From: Stagonosporopsis chrysanthemi
Taxonomy: Eukaryota; Ascomycota; Dothideomycetes; Pleosporales; Didymellaceae
Reading direction: 5' to 3'
Length of the DNA stretch: 43,997 nucleotides
Assembly (NCBI GenBank): GCA_022560025.1
Contig: JAFISE010000215.1
Coordinates: forward strand, 1 to 43,997
Shown here: piece by piece, positions 1-12,740 of the stretch
How the letters are laid out: each line of letters starts with the position of its first letter
Position numbering within the stretch: the stretch's first letter is position 1
The notes under the pieces: model-generated
Told to the model about the DNA's origin: nothing
What the model saw: only the letters and a program-made list of their open reading frames with translations
Database searches by the model: none
Translations under genes and position numbers: made by a program

Positions 1-2383
1 CCCTTAATATAAGAGTTGTCTGCAGTTAGAAGAAGGCTGCTATTGCCTAGATTAGCTAGGTAATTATTAGGCTTACGCTGCCTAGTACTATTAGTAAATG
101 TATGTAATAATTAGATGTAATAACTTACTCCTACTTATTATCTAAGCACACAGCTAGACTCTTTAGTAAAAGCTTGTTATAAAACTTAACCTACTCTTCT
201 TTCTTAGTATTAGAGTTAAAGGTGTTAGTTTTTAGCTTCTTAAGACCCTTCTAGTACTCTTTTTAGAGGATAATTTTAAAGGCACTACTAGCACTAAACA
301 GGCGTTTAGCTGCCTAGCTAGTACCTAACTCTTCCTTCTTCTTAACAGCAGCATTAACCTTAGAAATAGATGTTAAATAGTTACGCATATTAATCTTATA
401 ATTAATCGTATTCTATTTTTTATAGGCAGCACTAAGCTTATCCTTAAGCTATTCTGCTATATTTAGTTAGAATAAAGATGTAATAACAAGATGTAATAAC
501 TAACTGCTCTTGCAGACATTATAGCAGGTCTAGTTAGGATTCTCCTTAGCTTGTTACTAGATCTTAGTCTTCTGTTTAGTAGTGCTAGCTATATAAGTTG
601 CTACTATCTTTAGTTTTTTAAGAAGCTAATATTTTACTGTGCAGTTAGTATTATAAGCTTTGCTAATAGCTGCCTCTTCTTTATTGCAAAGTAAAGCTCT
701 AGTTCTCTGCTAGATTGCGTAAGTAGAGTTGCTAAGCTAGCCTTTAAAAGAGAATATTAAATTAGTAAGGCAGCTTTTCTTAGATCTACCTTAGCTGCGC
801 TAATTAAGGACGTAGCAAATCTTAGCGTCTTAAGTTGCAAAGCCTTATTATGATTAGCTTTAGTAATATAATAAGTAGCTGTAATAATTATGTTAACAAG
901 ACTGTTTTATTCTTCTAGTTTAAAGTAATCTAGAATATACAAACTACTAGTAAAAGCAGGCAGCTTAGGCTTGTCTTCCTACTTAATATAAGGCTGTTAG
1001 ACGTCTTTTATAGAGTCTATAGCTGTAATAATAGTGTGTAAGATTATCTATAAGTATAGTAGTTGTTGTAGTTAGGTTACTAACTAGTTACTAGTTTGCA
1101 GCTTTGTTTTTTTAAGCTTAGTAGCCTATATACTGTAGGCAAATAAAAACGCACCTAAATTACAAGACTCTTACGCTTGCAGTTTGTATATCTACGCTGC
1201 AAAATATTAGATTAACTAGAGAATAATACTATTAAAAAGTGCGTCTTGCGTTTAATAATATAGTAATTTATTACAGTTATCTATTATAGTGATAGCTAGT
1301 AAGTTAGCTGTAAAGCTATCTCTACTTGCAGATTTTCTAAGCTAGGCTGCACTCTATCTGCCCTACTATCTAACAATTATCAACTCTACCTATGTATTTA
1401 GAGAACTTACCTAATTAAAGTTAGATCTATTTTAAAATAAGCTTATTTAAAAGTACTTAGTTAGTTGTATATATAGAAATAATTATTACAGTTAATTATT
1501 ATAAGTATAGCTGTGCACTAAGCTGTAGAGCTGTAAGGCTAAATAAACTTACTATAACTAGAGGATATTTATAAAATATTTGTTTGTCTACCTATATCTA
1601 CTTTCTACTTACTACCTACAACCTATCTATTGCCTTATACAACTACTACTATACTACTAAAGTTTAAGAATATTAGGAACAAGGCTAGTGTACAGGCTGT
1701 TACTTAGAAGCTAAAAGCTAAGCTCTTTACTATAAAAGCTACCTATAAAACGCTTCTATCTACTAAACTTACATACAAGCCTTAGTACTACAAGCTTAGT
1801 AGTAGGTTATTATAGGCTATTATTACAGAACTGTTCTAATTCTCTATAGCTGTTGCCTTCTGCAAAATCTATTACTACTAAAGAGGTAGTAAACTTTTCT
1901 TTTACAAGCTACTATTTGCGCACCTTGTTTGCAAAATCATATAGTATATCTAGGTAATAAGTAATACTTATTTCTAACACTCTATAATTAAAGCTATTTA
2001 AGAAGCAAGTAAAGCTTTCTTAGTAGAATATTTTAAAGGTATATGTATTTGCAAATATAATTTAATATAGGTGCTAATATTATTAGATCTTAACCTAAAC
2101 ACTATATATGCAAAGAAGGTTACTATTTAGCAGCAGGATTCTAAGCTAGCTCTTTAATACTACAATAAGCTTAGTGCTTTTAGCAGTAGTAAAACGTTGT
2201 TTAGCTAATTAGTGTATATATTTACATTCTAACTACAATTCTCTAAGCTTGTCTAAAGAGAGCAATTGCAAACTCTGCCTAAACTAATAATTACTTAATA
2301 TAATAATTTGCTGTAATAATAATTCTCTACAATTTTAATATTTAATAGAGTTATTTTCTTAAAATATAATAGATGTAGAATCC
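1..2383. repeat. AT-rich, RIP-like degraded repeat DNA, unidentified
   Basis: This stretch has the same hypermutated composition as the recognised elements to its right: TAA/TAG stops in every frame and very few TGA, TCA, TGG or CCA triplets. Read on the minus strand, 150-420 gives a lysine-rich peptide broken by stops, but I could not match it to a transposase, integrase or reverse transcriptase motif. A short sequence AGATGTAATAAC recurs near 112, 475 and 489. No gene, RNA gene or terminal repeat can be supported. It is probably one or more old elements whose ends lie outside the window or are eroded. Confidence 0.6.
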
Positions 2384-2548
2384 TGTAAATTACTTTAAAA
2401 CTATCTATCTAAACCCTATAAAGGCTTTTCTTCTTATACCTAGAAGCTTAGAGAAGACAGTACTAAGAAGTAGTTAGAAAACAGATCTAAGTTAGGTAGT
2501 TGTTAGATAGTATAAGGTAAGCTTTTAAGAACTAGGCTTGTTCTTATA
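2384..2548 (-). repeat. LTR-like repeat of the gypsy family, minus orientation
   Basis: On the minus strand this 165-bp segment matches the LTR at 17760-17928 and the split LTR that starts at 3331. Shared blocks are TATAAGAACAAGCCTAG at its start, CTTAGATCT in the middle and GATAGATAGTTTTAAAGTA near its end. It starts T(A/G)TAAG and ends TTTACA, consistent with TG..CA ends altered by mutation. Flanking 5-mers (AATCC left, TTACT right) do not match, so it is either a solo LTR with eroded target duplication or one end of an unrecognised element. Confidence 0.7.
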
Positions 2549-3330
2549 TTACTTCTCTCTTTATAGGCAGATTGTCTTTAATTCTACATAGTAAAGTAAA
2601 AAGATTCTTATACTATAAAGGTTTTAACTTTAGGAAGGTATATAATGTATCTAACTTCTATCTCTCTTAAGGCTCTAGTCTTTCTTTACTATTACTAACT
2701 TCTATTCAAGTTTTACTATACAACCTATATTAAATACTCTATATTTATCTATTCTAGGCAAGCTCTCTAGTGATAATAACTAAGTAAATTAAATTATTAC
2801 TAGGCTTGTAGCAGTTATAAGAGCTTATAATATAACAAGGTAGCTTTTACTAAAGTTGTAGTAACTAAAGAAATATATTTACTCTACTACTAAATTAGGT
2901 TAAATTATTTAAAGCCTGCTTCTTAAAGAAACAATATATACGCTGCCTATTTTTATTCTTTAACAGATACTATTTCTTGCTGCAAGTACTCTAGACTACT
3001 CTATATAATTACTACTAGCTATTACAAAGCTTGTTTCTTAGTCTACACGCTAAAACCTGTCTCTTCTAGCGCTCTTATAGTAGCCGACTAGGTTATCTGC
3101 CTTTGTTTAATTAGAGCCTTCTTATAAAGGCATAAGGTACAGTATACCTTCTATAAGGCATTGTTATTAAAGTGTACTTATTGCACACTTTAAAATAAGA
3201 GGTATTGTCTAGTTTAATCCTACTACTATTCTATTGTTAATTCTTAGACTAACTTCTAGAATAGGTGCTAATTTACATTAGACCTAAGTATAATACTTTC
3301 TAGAGCAACCTTGTTGTATAAGAAGAAGCT
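2549..3330. repeat. AT-rich degraded repeat DNA, unidentified
   Basis: Hypermutated DNA between a minus-strand LTR copy and the start of gypsy-1. No reading frame longer than about 60 codons survives and I recognised no domain on either strand. It could be internal sequence belonging to the LTR on its left. Confidence 0.5.
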
Positions 3331-3460
3331 TGTAAGAACAAGCTTAGTTCTTAAAAGCTTACTTTATACTACCTAACAACTACCTAACTTAGATCTTTCT
3401 TCTAACTACTCCTTAGTATAGTTTTTTCTAAGCTTTTAGGTGTAAGAAGAGAAGCTTCTA
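3331..3460 (+). repeat. gypsy-1 5' LTR, first piece
   Basis: Starts TGTAAGAACAAGC, the least mutated LTR start in the window, and runs to the TA target site at 3459-3460 used by Fot1-A. The remaining pieces are 12726-12740, between the two Fot1 copies, and 14590 to about 14618. Confidence 0.8.
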
Positions 3461-3524
3461 ACGTATATTATAAGTAAGTAACACGTATAAGCAAGTAACA
3501 CACTCTATTAACTTTGCACACCTC
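3461..3524 (+). repeat. Fot1-A left terminal inverted repeat
   Basis: About 64 bp that pair with the reverse complement of the Fot1-B right end (14526-14589) and, less fully, with the inner ends at 12662-12725 and 12741-12804. The repeat carries the motif GTAACACGTA and ends in a stretch like CTCTATTAACTTTGC. Confidence 0.8.
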
Positions 3525-4003
3525 TATATATATATATCTTAATTCTCTTACAAGACAATATATAGATATTAATAGAGTAAATCATGTAGTATCTAAAGTA
3601 TTGTTTTTACATATACAAGAGTTATATCTAGTCTCTCTGCACTTTTTACAGTGCGCAAGAGCCTAGTAGCTTATGCTTAATTACTCTCTTTCTTAACACT
3701 GCTTACAAGTAATCTACTAATTAGCCTTACCTTAAGTAAGTAGATCTTCTCTAGCTCCTTTTATTAAGACTTTATATAGTTGTATACGCTTTTTATTATA
3801 CTGTTTATACACTAATACTACTTTATTAGCGTTTCTAAAGCTAGTAATTTAATTGTATATTTACTTAGCTAAGAGTATTATTACCTTAGTACTCTTCTTA
3901 AGCTAAATAATTACTTTAATAATAGAAGTAAGTAATAAGCTTCTATATTAGTGTATATACTTATATATTAGAGTTAATTAAGCTTTAAAATTGTATATAT
4001 TAC

Positions 4004-4247
4004 TATAATAAGCTTAGCTAGTTAGCTTAAGCTTGATTAGATAGCTTACCTACAAGGTGCTTGTCTGTTTAGCTTACTACTAAGAAGCTCTAAGCTTCTT
4101 GCTTAAGTACTTACGTGCGCAGCTTAGCTACAAACACATAACTACTAAATATTTTCTTTGTATATAATAATATTTTGTCTAATCTATAGTAAAAGTACTA
4201 ATTAATTAATTTAATTACTAGAGTAGAGTCTTACAAGCTTAATAACA
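4004..4247 (+). repeat. copia 5' LTR
   Basis: 244 bp, from TATAATAAG (mutated from TGTTA..) to AATAACA. It is nearly collinear with 11170-11413 without gaps. It begins right after the target duplicate ATTAC (3999-4003). Confidence 0.93.
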
Positions 4248-4639
4248 GTTATAAGTTTAGCTTCCTAAGCATAGTAGATCTTTCTGCACACTTAGCATTA
4301 AGCTTGTTAGATACTATTCTAACGTTCTAATTAAATTTTTACACTATTTATCCTATACTACTAAGCTACCTACAAAATACGTTATAAACAAGCTTGTGCT
4401 CTACAGCAGTACTGCACTAGGGGCTAATAGAGCTTGTTAGCTTAAGACTAGAAGTAACTAGCCTAGTTAGTATATCTAACTAACCTAGAACGCGCAGCTT
4501 AGAGACGTGTAAGAGCTTGTTAACCTAGACAGCTCTACAGCACCTAGTATCTATAAAGGCGCTCTTTGTCTACTAGAAGAGAGCTCTATAATAGCTTATC
4601 CTACTAACTTTAACAGTATAGATTAAGCTACTTTTTTAG

Positions 4640-7600
4640 TAGAGATAGGCTCTACCTAAACAAAGCGTTGTTAAGTAACTACCTAAGCCTAGTTCAGCCC
4701 TAAGCAATACACTTAGGAGCTTACTAAATATAAAACTAAAGCAAGCAAGTAGGTATTAAAAGTAGAGCGCCTATAAAAGCTATAGAACTAGGTTAATATA
4801 ATAGTTAAGCTAGCAGTTATATTAGCTATAACAGTGCAGCTTGTTAATAAAGGTAAAACCTCTTTCTAAGCTCTTATTATAGAGTTAAAGAAGAAGTTTA
4901 AACTAATAAGCAGCAGCTTGCTTACCTAGCTATACACAGAGTACTATGCATACCTTAGAGCAGCTTGTTAGAGAGAAGTAGCTCTCTAAGAATAGTTCTA
5001 AAAATAAAACCTACTCTACTTCTAAGCTAAGTTATATAAGCTCTTAAGAGTAAATAAAGAGCTTACTACTTAGAACTTTCTAGAAGCAATTACTTATAAG
5101 ATTGTACTAGAATAAGGTTGTACAATATACTAAAAGATTATCTAGAATAGTATTCTAGAGCTCTTTATACTTACACTTAACTAGGTAGCTAAGGTATTTA
5201 GTGTGTTAATGTACAAGTATATAATAAGAGTAGAAAAAGATAACTTTAGTATTTTTACTACCTTTAAGAGCTGCTTAGATAGTATTCTAGCGCTTAGAGC
5301 ACCTTAGGGCAGCCTAAGCAGCTTAGAAGAGCACTAAGGCTATTCTTGCCTATGCAAGTCTTAAGGCTATAAGTACAAGTAGAAACCTACTAAGTGTTAG
5401 ACTCTTAAGGCAGCTTTAAGTAAGAAGAGTAATTAAAGAATAATAGAAATGTGCTGCTTAGATATTATCTAGAAGCTTAACTTACACAAGTTTAAAAATC
5501 TTAAGCAAGCTATTAAGTAACTTAGCTAGGGCGCTAAAGCTCTACTAGCTCTAACGCTAATTATTGCTAGCACTACAAAGGCAGTAAAGTTCTCTAGTAA
5601 TATCTAAGCTGCTTTAATAGACTCTAAGATAATAAGCAAGCTTATAGACCTATAAGTAAGTATATATATAGAAGTGTATAACGTTATAGATTTTAGCATA
5701 TACTTACTCTCTGATAGTACTATTTTAGATAATAGAGCAGCTATATACCTTGTAAACAGCGTTAAGCTACTAGTGCCTAGCACTTCCTACCTAGCGTTAA
5801 GGGTAGAGACAGTAGAAGCAGGCACCTAAGCGTTTTCTATTACTAGCTAAGAAGCTTGTTTGTTTAAAAACACAGTCTACAGAAAGCATAGACTATATAT
5901 AGATAACCTACTTCTATAAGATATAGTTATAGTAGAGAGATTTTATATAAATATTATCTTAGAAGCTTGTTTAAATAGTAAAAGTCTCTAGTACCTTTGC
6001 TTTAACTCTATACTTTGTATAAGTTACTTAAACAAACTAAGATTAAGTATAATATGTACAACTTTTAAGTATACTTTTAACTTTACTTTCTTTAAATATA
6101 AGCTACTTTCTACTTACACGCTAAACCTAGTAAATACTATAATGCCTAAACAATCTTATACTACTTACCTAAGAAGCTTAGATAAAGACTTCTAGTACAA
6201 ACAAGCTAGCTACTTAGGCCTAGAAGCTCTTTAAGCCTTAGTAAAGAAAGTGCACAGTATGCGTATAAACAGAACAGCTTAAAAAGACTGCTAACACTGT
6301 GCAATTACACATGCTAAACAGGTAGTAAGCTAAAAGAAGTGTAAGAAGCCTAGGTAACTATTTTAAAGAGTAGGTTAGAACCTATTTAATATACTTCTAG
6401 GCTGCAGCAATAAGTTATAGATTCTTTTAATTTAAAAGTACTACAGTAAGAAGCTCTTTATATACTGCCTATAAAGCAAGATACTTATAGAGATTCTACA
6501 CGTCTTTACAAACCTTACGCACTAAGTACTTACTTAGTTTAAGCTTAAAATTTACAAGATTACTTAAGATAATAATACTATAACAGTACTATAGCATAGA
6601 AGCTCTGTATACAAGTGCTAAGCGCTAAGCGCTTAAAAAGAGTATTAAAATAGAGGTTACTCTACTCTGTATATATAAGCTAAATAGCAGCCTAGAAAGA
6701 GCTAGTTAAGAGATAATAACAAAATTAATAAAGATAGCAAGTAGTGCTAACCTGCTCTAGAAGCTCTAGCTAGAGGTTGTAAAAGCTGCTACGTAGCTAT
6801 ATAATATAAGCCTATCTTATACAAACAAGCTGCGTAGCTCTAACAAGCAGCTTAATTAGTAGTTTACTTAGTGTTTTTGCTAGTACATGCCTAAGCTTGT
6901 AAGAAGAGTAACAGCTAATCTTAGGCCTAATTAGAGTAGTGTTTATACTTACAGCTACTGCGTGTATTCTTTAAATAAAGAACAAGTAGCTAGATATAAT
7001 AGAAGAAGCTTTAAAGTTACTTTATAAAGCTATATTAGTTATCTTATTAGTTATTAAGCTTCTAATATATACTATATATAGGTCTCTTAACTTAACTAAG
7101 TAATTATAACATACAATATAATACTTAACAAAGAGCTTTTTTATAGCAAAGATAACAAAGAACTATTAATCTCTATGGTAAAAGTAAGCAAGCTTGTTAA
7201 AATCCTCTATAAACCTAGTAAGATATTTAATACAAGAGAAGTAATTAAGCTTTTTATTATATAGGTAGTAGATCTATTACTTAAAACGCCTACTAAGCAA
7301 TAGCTTAGAAGTAGAGCAGCGCAGGAACCTTAATTACTAGAAGGCTAACCTAGTAAGGAGGGAGCTGCTGCAGTAGAAGCTGCGCGCGCAACTAGCTTAG
7401 CTAGCAAGTTGCTAGAGATCTGCGCAAGGTACTAAGAAATAGGCCTACTTTCCCTTAACTTAACTCTAGAGCCTAAGCACCTAGAGTTGGTTAGAGAAGC
7501 TCCTGCACAGGAGATAGAGTATACTAGAAGCTTATAGGAAGTGTACTCTACTATAGAAAAAGAGAGTACGCTAGTATACTCTAAAGATCTTAATTCTATA

Positions 7601-9550
7601 GCTAATAAGCTAAGACTTAGCTTGCTAATTGTACTTATACCTTCTTGTAGTACAACAAGAGCTAGTCTACTAACTACTAGACGTGCAAACTAGCTATAGT
7701 AGTCTTCTTAGGCAAGCTGCTAACTAAGAGATGATAAGTGTAATAAGCTTAGTAATAATAAAAAAGCACAGTACACTGTAATTAACTTGCTTTATAGAGC
7801 AGAAGGCTACTTATAGATACTCTAACCTTTGTTTAACTACGCAAATAAATAAAAGAAGTAGTGTAAAAAGCTTATTACTATATATATAGTTATAGCTACT
7901 TTAGCTCTTAACTTTAGAAAGAAAAACAAGCAGTATGTGCACTGTAATAAGCTCTTTCTACCCCTAATAAAATAGAAAGATCTTACTAACTACCTACTTA
8001 GAGCTCTATATAAGCAGGCAGCTAAGAAAGAGATTCTCTAGCTAATACTGCTTAAAACCTAGATAGAGATAGACAGGCTAAGCTCTTTACTAAGACTTCT
8101 ACTACTTAAATAGGTCTTTGTATATAAGTTTAATAAAGACAGCTACTTCTTTAAGTATAAAGCAAAGATTTATATATATAGAGATCTCTAAGCAAAGAAA
8201 TTAATTAACTTAACCTATGCTACAATACTTACTATATGCTTATTTTATACTATAATAGCAATTACTATACACGTTAGCCTAGAGCTCTGTTAGTACAATA
8301 TTTCTAGTGTGTTTTTGTATGTAAGCTGCGTAAGCTAACCTAGTATACTCTACAAGCTGCCTAATAAGTTTACTAAACCTAGAAAGTATATAAAGCTCTT
8401 GCAGGCGCTATATAAGCTGTATTATTCTCTACTTCTATAGTACTAAGAGCTGTTAGCTACTCTCTAGAAGCTTAGTTTAATAGTATTAAAAGAAGAGTTG
8501 TGCTTATTCTTTAACTTAGAACACTGTATAGTACTACTATTCTATATAGACAATATTCTGCTTGCTTTCTATAAAGATAATAAAGCTGCAGCTATAGAGC
8601 TTATAAGCTTGTTATAAGCAAAATATTATATAAAAGACTATAGCAATATAGAATAGTTCTTAGAGATTAGAATAATCTATAATAAAGCTACTAGTACTAT
8701 AATACTAGCGCACAACTTCTATATTAACAAGGTAGCAACTATGTTTAGCATTGCTAGAAATTAACACTTTCTAATTGTTCTATTTCTAATTAAGGAGCTT
8801 GCTAGATACACTAAGAAAGCTTTAAAACAAGAGATTAAAGCTTACTAAGAGTGTGTTAGGAGTATACTGTACACAGTAATAATAATCTGCCTAGATATAG
8901 CCTATACTGCTTCTTAGCTATTATACTACCTTACTAACTTAAGAGAAGCTTACTTTAAAGCAGCTAATTAAGTAATTAGCTACTTATATTAAACTAAGCA
9001 CCTAGGTACAAGGTATAGAGCTTATAAAGGCAGCTAGCTGCTTATTTATAGAGATGCTTTATTTGCTAATAATTACAAGACTTAATAATTATCTTAGAGC
9101 TATATTATATAGCTCTTTAGAGGTCTAGATATATAGAAGGTAGCTTAGCAAGTTATAGTAACTACTTTAACTACTAAGGCAGAGTTGTTAGCTTTAGAGT
9201 AGATAGTAAAGGAGAGTATTACTCTTAAACGCTTTCTTACTAAGCTTTAGCTTGACCTAGGAGTAGCTTAAGAGATCTTCTATAACAATTAGCAAATAAT
9301 AAGGCAAGCTGTAAAAGAGAGTAAGCAACTTACTACCTAGCTGCGCTATATAGACATACAAAATATATAGCTTAAATAAGAGTATACTAAGAGTAGCTTT
9401 AAAATTTATTATTTAAGAACAAGTAAGATACCTACTAATAGGCTTATAAAGCTACTCTCTAGGTAGTTATATAAGCGTTTTATTAGTTACCTTAACTTAT
9501 ACAATATATTATAAGAAAAGAGTAAGTTAATAAGTAAAGAGAAGATTACT
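4640..9550 (+). pseudogene. copia Gag-Pol remnant
   Basis: Read through stops, the plus strand shows: a Gag zinc-binding remnant around 5345-5400 (Cys-x-Cys, a Tyr where His is expected, a later Cys); an integrase zinc/core region around 6270-7000, including a CxxC; a reverse transcriptase with the active site FYIDNILLA at 8540-8566, where copia elements have YVDD and the second Asp is now Asn; the copia-type RT to RNase H linker around 8640-8740; and RNase H from about 8890 (motif DIAYT, then a Lys-Ala-Glu block near 9180) to about 9510. Asp to Asn, His to Tyr and Gln or Trp to stop are exactly the G:C to A:T changes expected from RIP. Dead. Confidence 0.85.
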
Positions 9551-9559
9551 TAATTGTGA

Positions 9560-11169
9560 AGAGAAGATAAACCTCTCCCCTAAGGCAAAGCTTAATAACT
9601 AGTAAGCAGCTTACTAGAGATTTAGCAATCTGCTAGATGCAGGCTGTGTCCTCCTGCAGTAGCTCTTACAAGCATGCCTAGCAGCAGCAGTAAGCTTATT
9701 ACTAGAGCTTCTATTAGACCTAACTAAGACAACTACTAGTAGTAGCTATCTCTAATTAAGTTCTTTAAGACTCTAATAGCGCTACACAGCTTAGTAATAT
9801 ACTACAAGCTTGTTAACTATATATTTATAAAGCAATATAAGAAAGTATATACTAGAGTAGTTATACTACTATTAGCTAGCAGCTTATTTATAAGCTCTAT
9901 ACCTAGAAGCTTAAGAATATATAACTACAAGTAATTAGTCTTAAGTTTATAAGCTCTAAACAGTATAGTATAACTTATAGAAGTATATAAGAGTAACTCT
10001 GTGCATAGCAAGTACACTACTTAGCCTAAGAACTAACGCTAATAGTGTTGCAGTACAGAGCTGCTCTATTGCTAGTAAGCAGCACGTTAATATATAGCTT
10101 ATATAGGATAACCTGTAAGGCTTCTAGCATATAAAGGCATAGCAGTAATAGAAGCAGAGTAGGTAAAGGCGCTATAGCAGGCGCTATAGCAGGCGCAAAG
10201 TAGGTAGAGAAAGAGAAGAGCAGTGTAAGAAGCACCTAGGGGCTTAAAAAGCCTCTAGGGCTAGCAGACAATATATATACGTAATTATCTTAACTCTAAA
10301 GAGCTAGAGGCAGGACAGAGTAGCAGTACCTAAGCGCGTAAGCTCTAGCTGTAACAAAGATAGCAGTGCAGATAGTAGTAGTATAAGCAGCAGTATAGGT
10401 AGTAGTAGTATACATAGTATATACAGTATAGGTAGCTTTAGATTGCTTCTTCTATTTATAATTAGCTAAGAAGTTTAAAAGAGAAGGCTAAGAGACACTT
10501 AGAAGCTTAATTAGACACTGCCTAAATACCTAAACTAACTAAACTAATACCTATTAAGCTAAAAATAAGCAACTTAGATAGAGCTAGAAAGAGATAGAAG
10601 ACTAATTAGAGGCTAGTAGAGCTTCTAAGAGGTTAACAAGAAGCGCAAAATAGCAAGAGAAGTATACTTATAGTTATAGTAGTTAACTAAACTAAAAAAG
10701 GTTAAAATTAAGTAGGAAGCTTAATTATATACTAGCTAGACTTAGTAAAGTAAGGTTTACTTTTACTTGCCTATAATACTATGCTTTGCGCAGCTATAAT
10801 AAGACAGAGTAGCTTTACCTTACTCTTAATAGAAAAGGGAAAATAGTAACAATATAACAAGCTTATAGAGGTATAATTAAAAGCTCTCTAGAATAAAGCA
10901 ATTAAGCTGCTTATTGCCTGCTTATGTGCATAGATAGGCCTAAAAGTACGTAAACGTATAACTCTTAGTTATATTAAATATAAACAAGCTACTAGCTAGT
11001 TGCCTATACGCGTATTAGTTTAAATAACTTAGATTATTAAATAATAATTAGACTGTTATATAACAGCTCTTATATATAGAGCTAAGAAGTTTCTTTGCTT
11101 ATTAAATATTTTTATAGTTATAGTAAGGCTATTTAAGTACTTATATATATAATAAGTACCTAAGAAGTG
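9560..11169. other. Unexplained 3' internal segment of the copia element
   Basis: About 1.6 kb lies between the RNase H remnant and the 3' LTR, where copia elements normally have only a short untranslated stretch. It holds less mutated patches (9630-9690 with a run of GCAGCAGCAG; 10170-10200 with tandem GGCGCTATAGCA units) and, from 10,440 to 10,960, plus-strand peptide rich in Lys, Arg and Gln with stops. I recognise no domain. It could be captured host sequence, an extra ORF or an older nested insertion. Confidence 0.5.
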
Positions 11170-11413
11170 TGTTATAAGTATAGCTAGCTAGCTTAAGCTT
11201 GATTAGATAGCTTACCTATAAGGTGCTTGTTTGTTTAGCTTACTACTAAGAAGCTCTAAGCTTCTTGCTTAAGTACTTATGTGTGCAGCTTGGCTACAAA
11301 CACGTAACTACTAAATATTTCCTTTATATATAATAATATTTTGTCTAATCTATAGTAAAGGTACTAATTAATTAATTTAATTACTAGAGTAGAGTCCTAC
11401 AAGCTTAATAACA
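11170..11413 (+). repeat. copia 3' LTR
   Basis: 244 bp, TGTTATAAG..AATAACA, with intact TG and CA ends, followed by the target duplicate ATTAC (11414-11418). Differences from the 5' LTR are mostly C to T or G to A. Confidence 0.93.
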
Positions 11414-12725
11414 ATTACTTAGCGTATATACCTTCTAGAGCATCTCTAGTAGAGCAGCTAGAATAGGTATTTATAGCTGCATACTAAGCTTTAGTAGAAT
11501 AGTATCTAGCTAGAGAAGTATAAGGCCTGTGCCTTAAAAAGCTAAGTAAATGTTAGCTAAAGTAAATAATTAATTGTATACTGCCTTAAAAGCTAGGAGG
11601 ACCTTAAGCTTAGTAATATAATTAATATAGTAGTAGATAAAGCTCTTAATTATACAGCTATATACGCACTTTAAGAGTAAGAAGTAGCTAGTATTTAGTA
11701 GCTTTCGTAGGTAGAATAAGTAAAGCAGTATATAGAGTATATAGATATTGTTCTTTTTATAGAGCTCTTAGATTTACAAAGAGTAGTAGCTTTTACAGCT
11801 ATTAAAGATAAGTAAGTAATATATACAAAAGATATAAGTCTTTGTATAAGTAATAGAGTACTTCAGCTATTTACTTCTAGCTTATTATTTGTCTTACTAT
11901 TATTACTAACTAAAATTACTTAGTTATACAATATCTCTGCTTCTTTGTACTAAATAGATAGATAATACTAGCTAGCAAAGATAATAAACAGCAAGACTAA
12001 CTAGCTAGTAATATTAATAGTAGCAATTGCTATTACCTATTTATAGTTGCTAGGCTAGATACTTTTTAGCTTACTTCTTTTCTCTAATCTTATAATAGTA
12101 AGCTAAGTTATAATCTTACTATAAAGCTAGCTTTATTAAAGTTATAGATATTATAATTATAGATACTATGCTTAGCTTTTATCTCCTTTATAAGCTTTAA
12201 CTAGCTCTTAATCAGGACTTAATCTTTATACAGAGCTTACTACCTATTATATACTTAATTAAAATATATCTTAAGACTGTCTATATACTTAATAAAGTTA
12301 CACAGCTAGTAGATACTAACCTAACTAGTACTGTATATAGTAAGTAGCTTATTAGCTATATTATATATAGCTTTATATATAGGCACAACTTTACAAGAAT
12401 TTAAATTAAGTAAACATCTAATAATTACCTCTTCTTCTACTACCTTAGTAAGCCTTCTTAAGTTAGGTTAGCAATTGTATTAGGTAGGTATCTTAGCATG
12501 TTAGCAGCAGAGTATTATATTAGCTATATTGTATATTACTATAGCAGGATAATTGCCGTAGAATTGTTTAGCATTAATAGATAAGATAGCAAGCTATATA
12601 TCTACTTTATTTAAGAGTAATTAAGTAATATTGCGTAGAGCTATTATAAATTTAGATAAAAGAAGTATATAAAGTTAGTAGAGTGTGTTACTTGCTTATA
12701 CACGTTACTTACTTATAATATACGT

Positions 12726-12740
12726 TATAGATTTTAGATA
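12726..12740 (+). repeat. 15-bp island of gypsy LTR between two Fot1 copies
   Basis: TA-TAGATTTTAGA-TA corresponds to positions in the intact LTR family that read TATAGGGTTTAGATA in the copy at 2384-2548 (minus strand). Each flanking TA is a target site. This shows that Fot1-A and Fot1-B were two separate insertions into one LTR rather than one inverted-repeat element. Confidence 0.8.

Larger units (their letters stand above)
4004..11413 (+). mobile_element. Ty1/copia-type LTR retrotransposon, 7,410 bp, RIP-degraded
   Basis: Two direct 244-bp LTRs (4004-4247 and 11170-11413) bound the element, and identical ATTAC 5-mers flank it at 3999-4003 and 11414-11418. Domain order on the plus strand is Gag, integrase, reverse transcriptase, RNase H, the Ty1/copia order. 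All coding sequence is interrupted by TAA/TAG. The element sits inside Fot1-A and is therefore younger than it. A third LTR of the same family is the solo copy at 24126-24369. About 1.6 kb between the end of RNase H and the 3' LTR is not explained by the usual copia gene set. Confidence 0.93.
3461..12725 (-). mobile_element. Fot1-A: Fot1/pogo-type DNA transposon split by a copia element
   Basis: Left end ACGTATATTATAAGTAAGTA and right end the inverted counterpart ending in TATACGT, each flanked by TA (3459-3460 and 12726-12727). Removing the copia insertion and its 5-bp duplication (7,415 bp) leaves 1,850 bp, one base different from Fot1-B. It lies in the opposite orientation to Fot1-B: 11414-12725 mirrors the left part of Fot1-B and 3461-4003 mirrors its right end. 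The transposase therefore reads on the minus strand and is broken by the copia element and by many stops. Fot1/pogo elements of the Tc1/mariner superfamily duplicate TA, which fits. Confidence 0.9.

Noticed and set aside
10026..10235. Minus-strand open frame of 69 codons, the only sizeable one in the AT-rich block
   Set aside because: Its Leu-rich peptide comes from a short tandem repeat and pyrimidine-rich DNA inside the copia element. It has no family motif, so it is read as chance.
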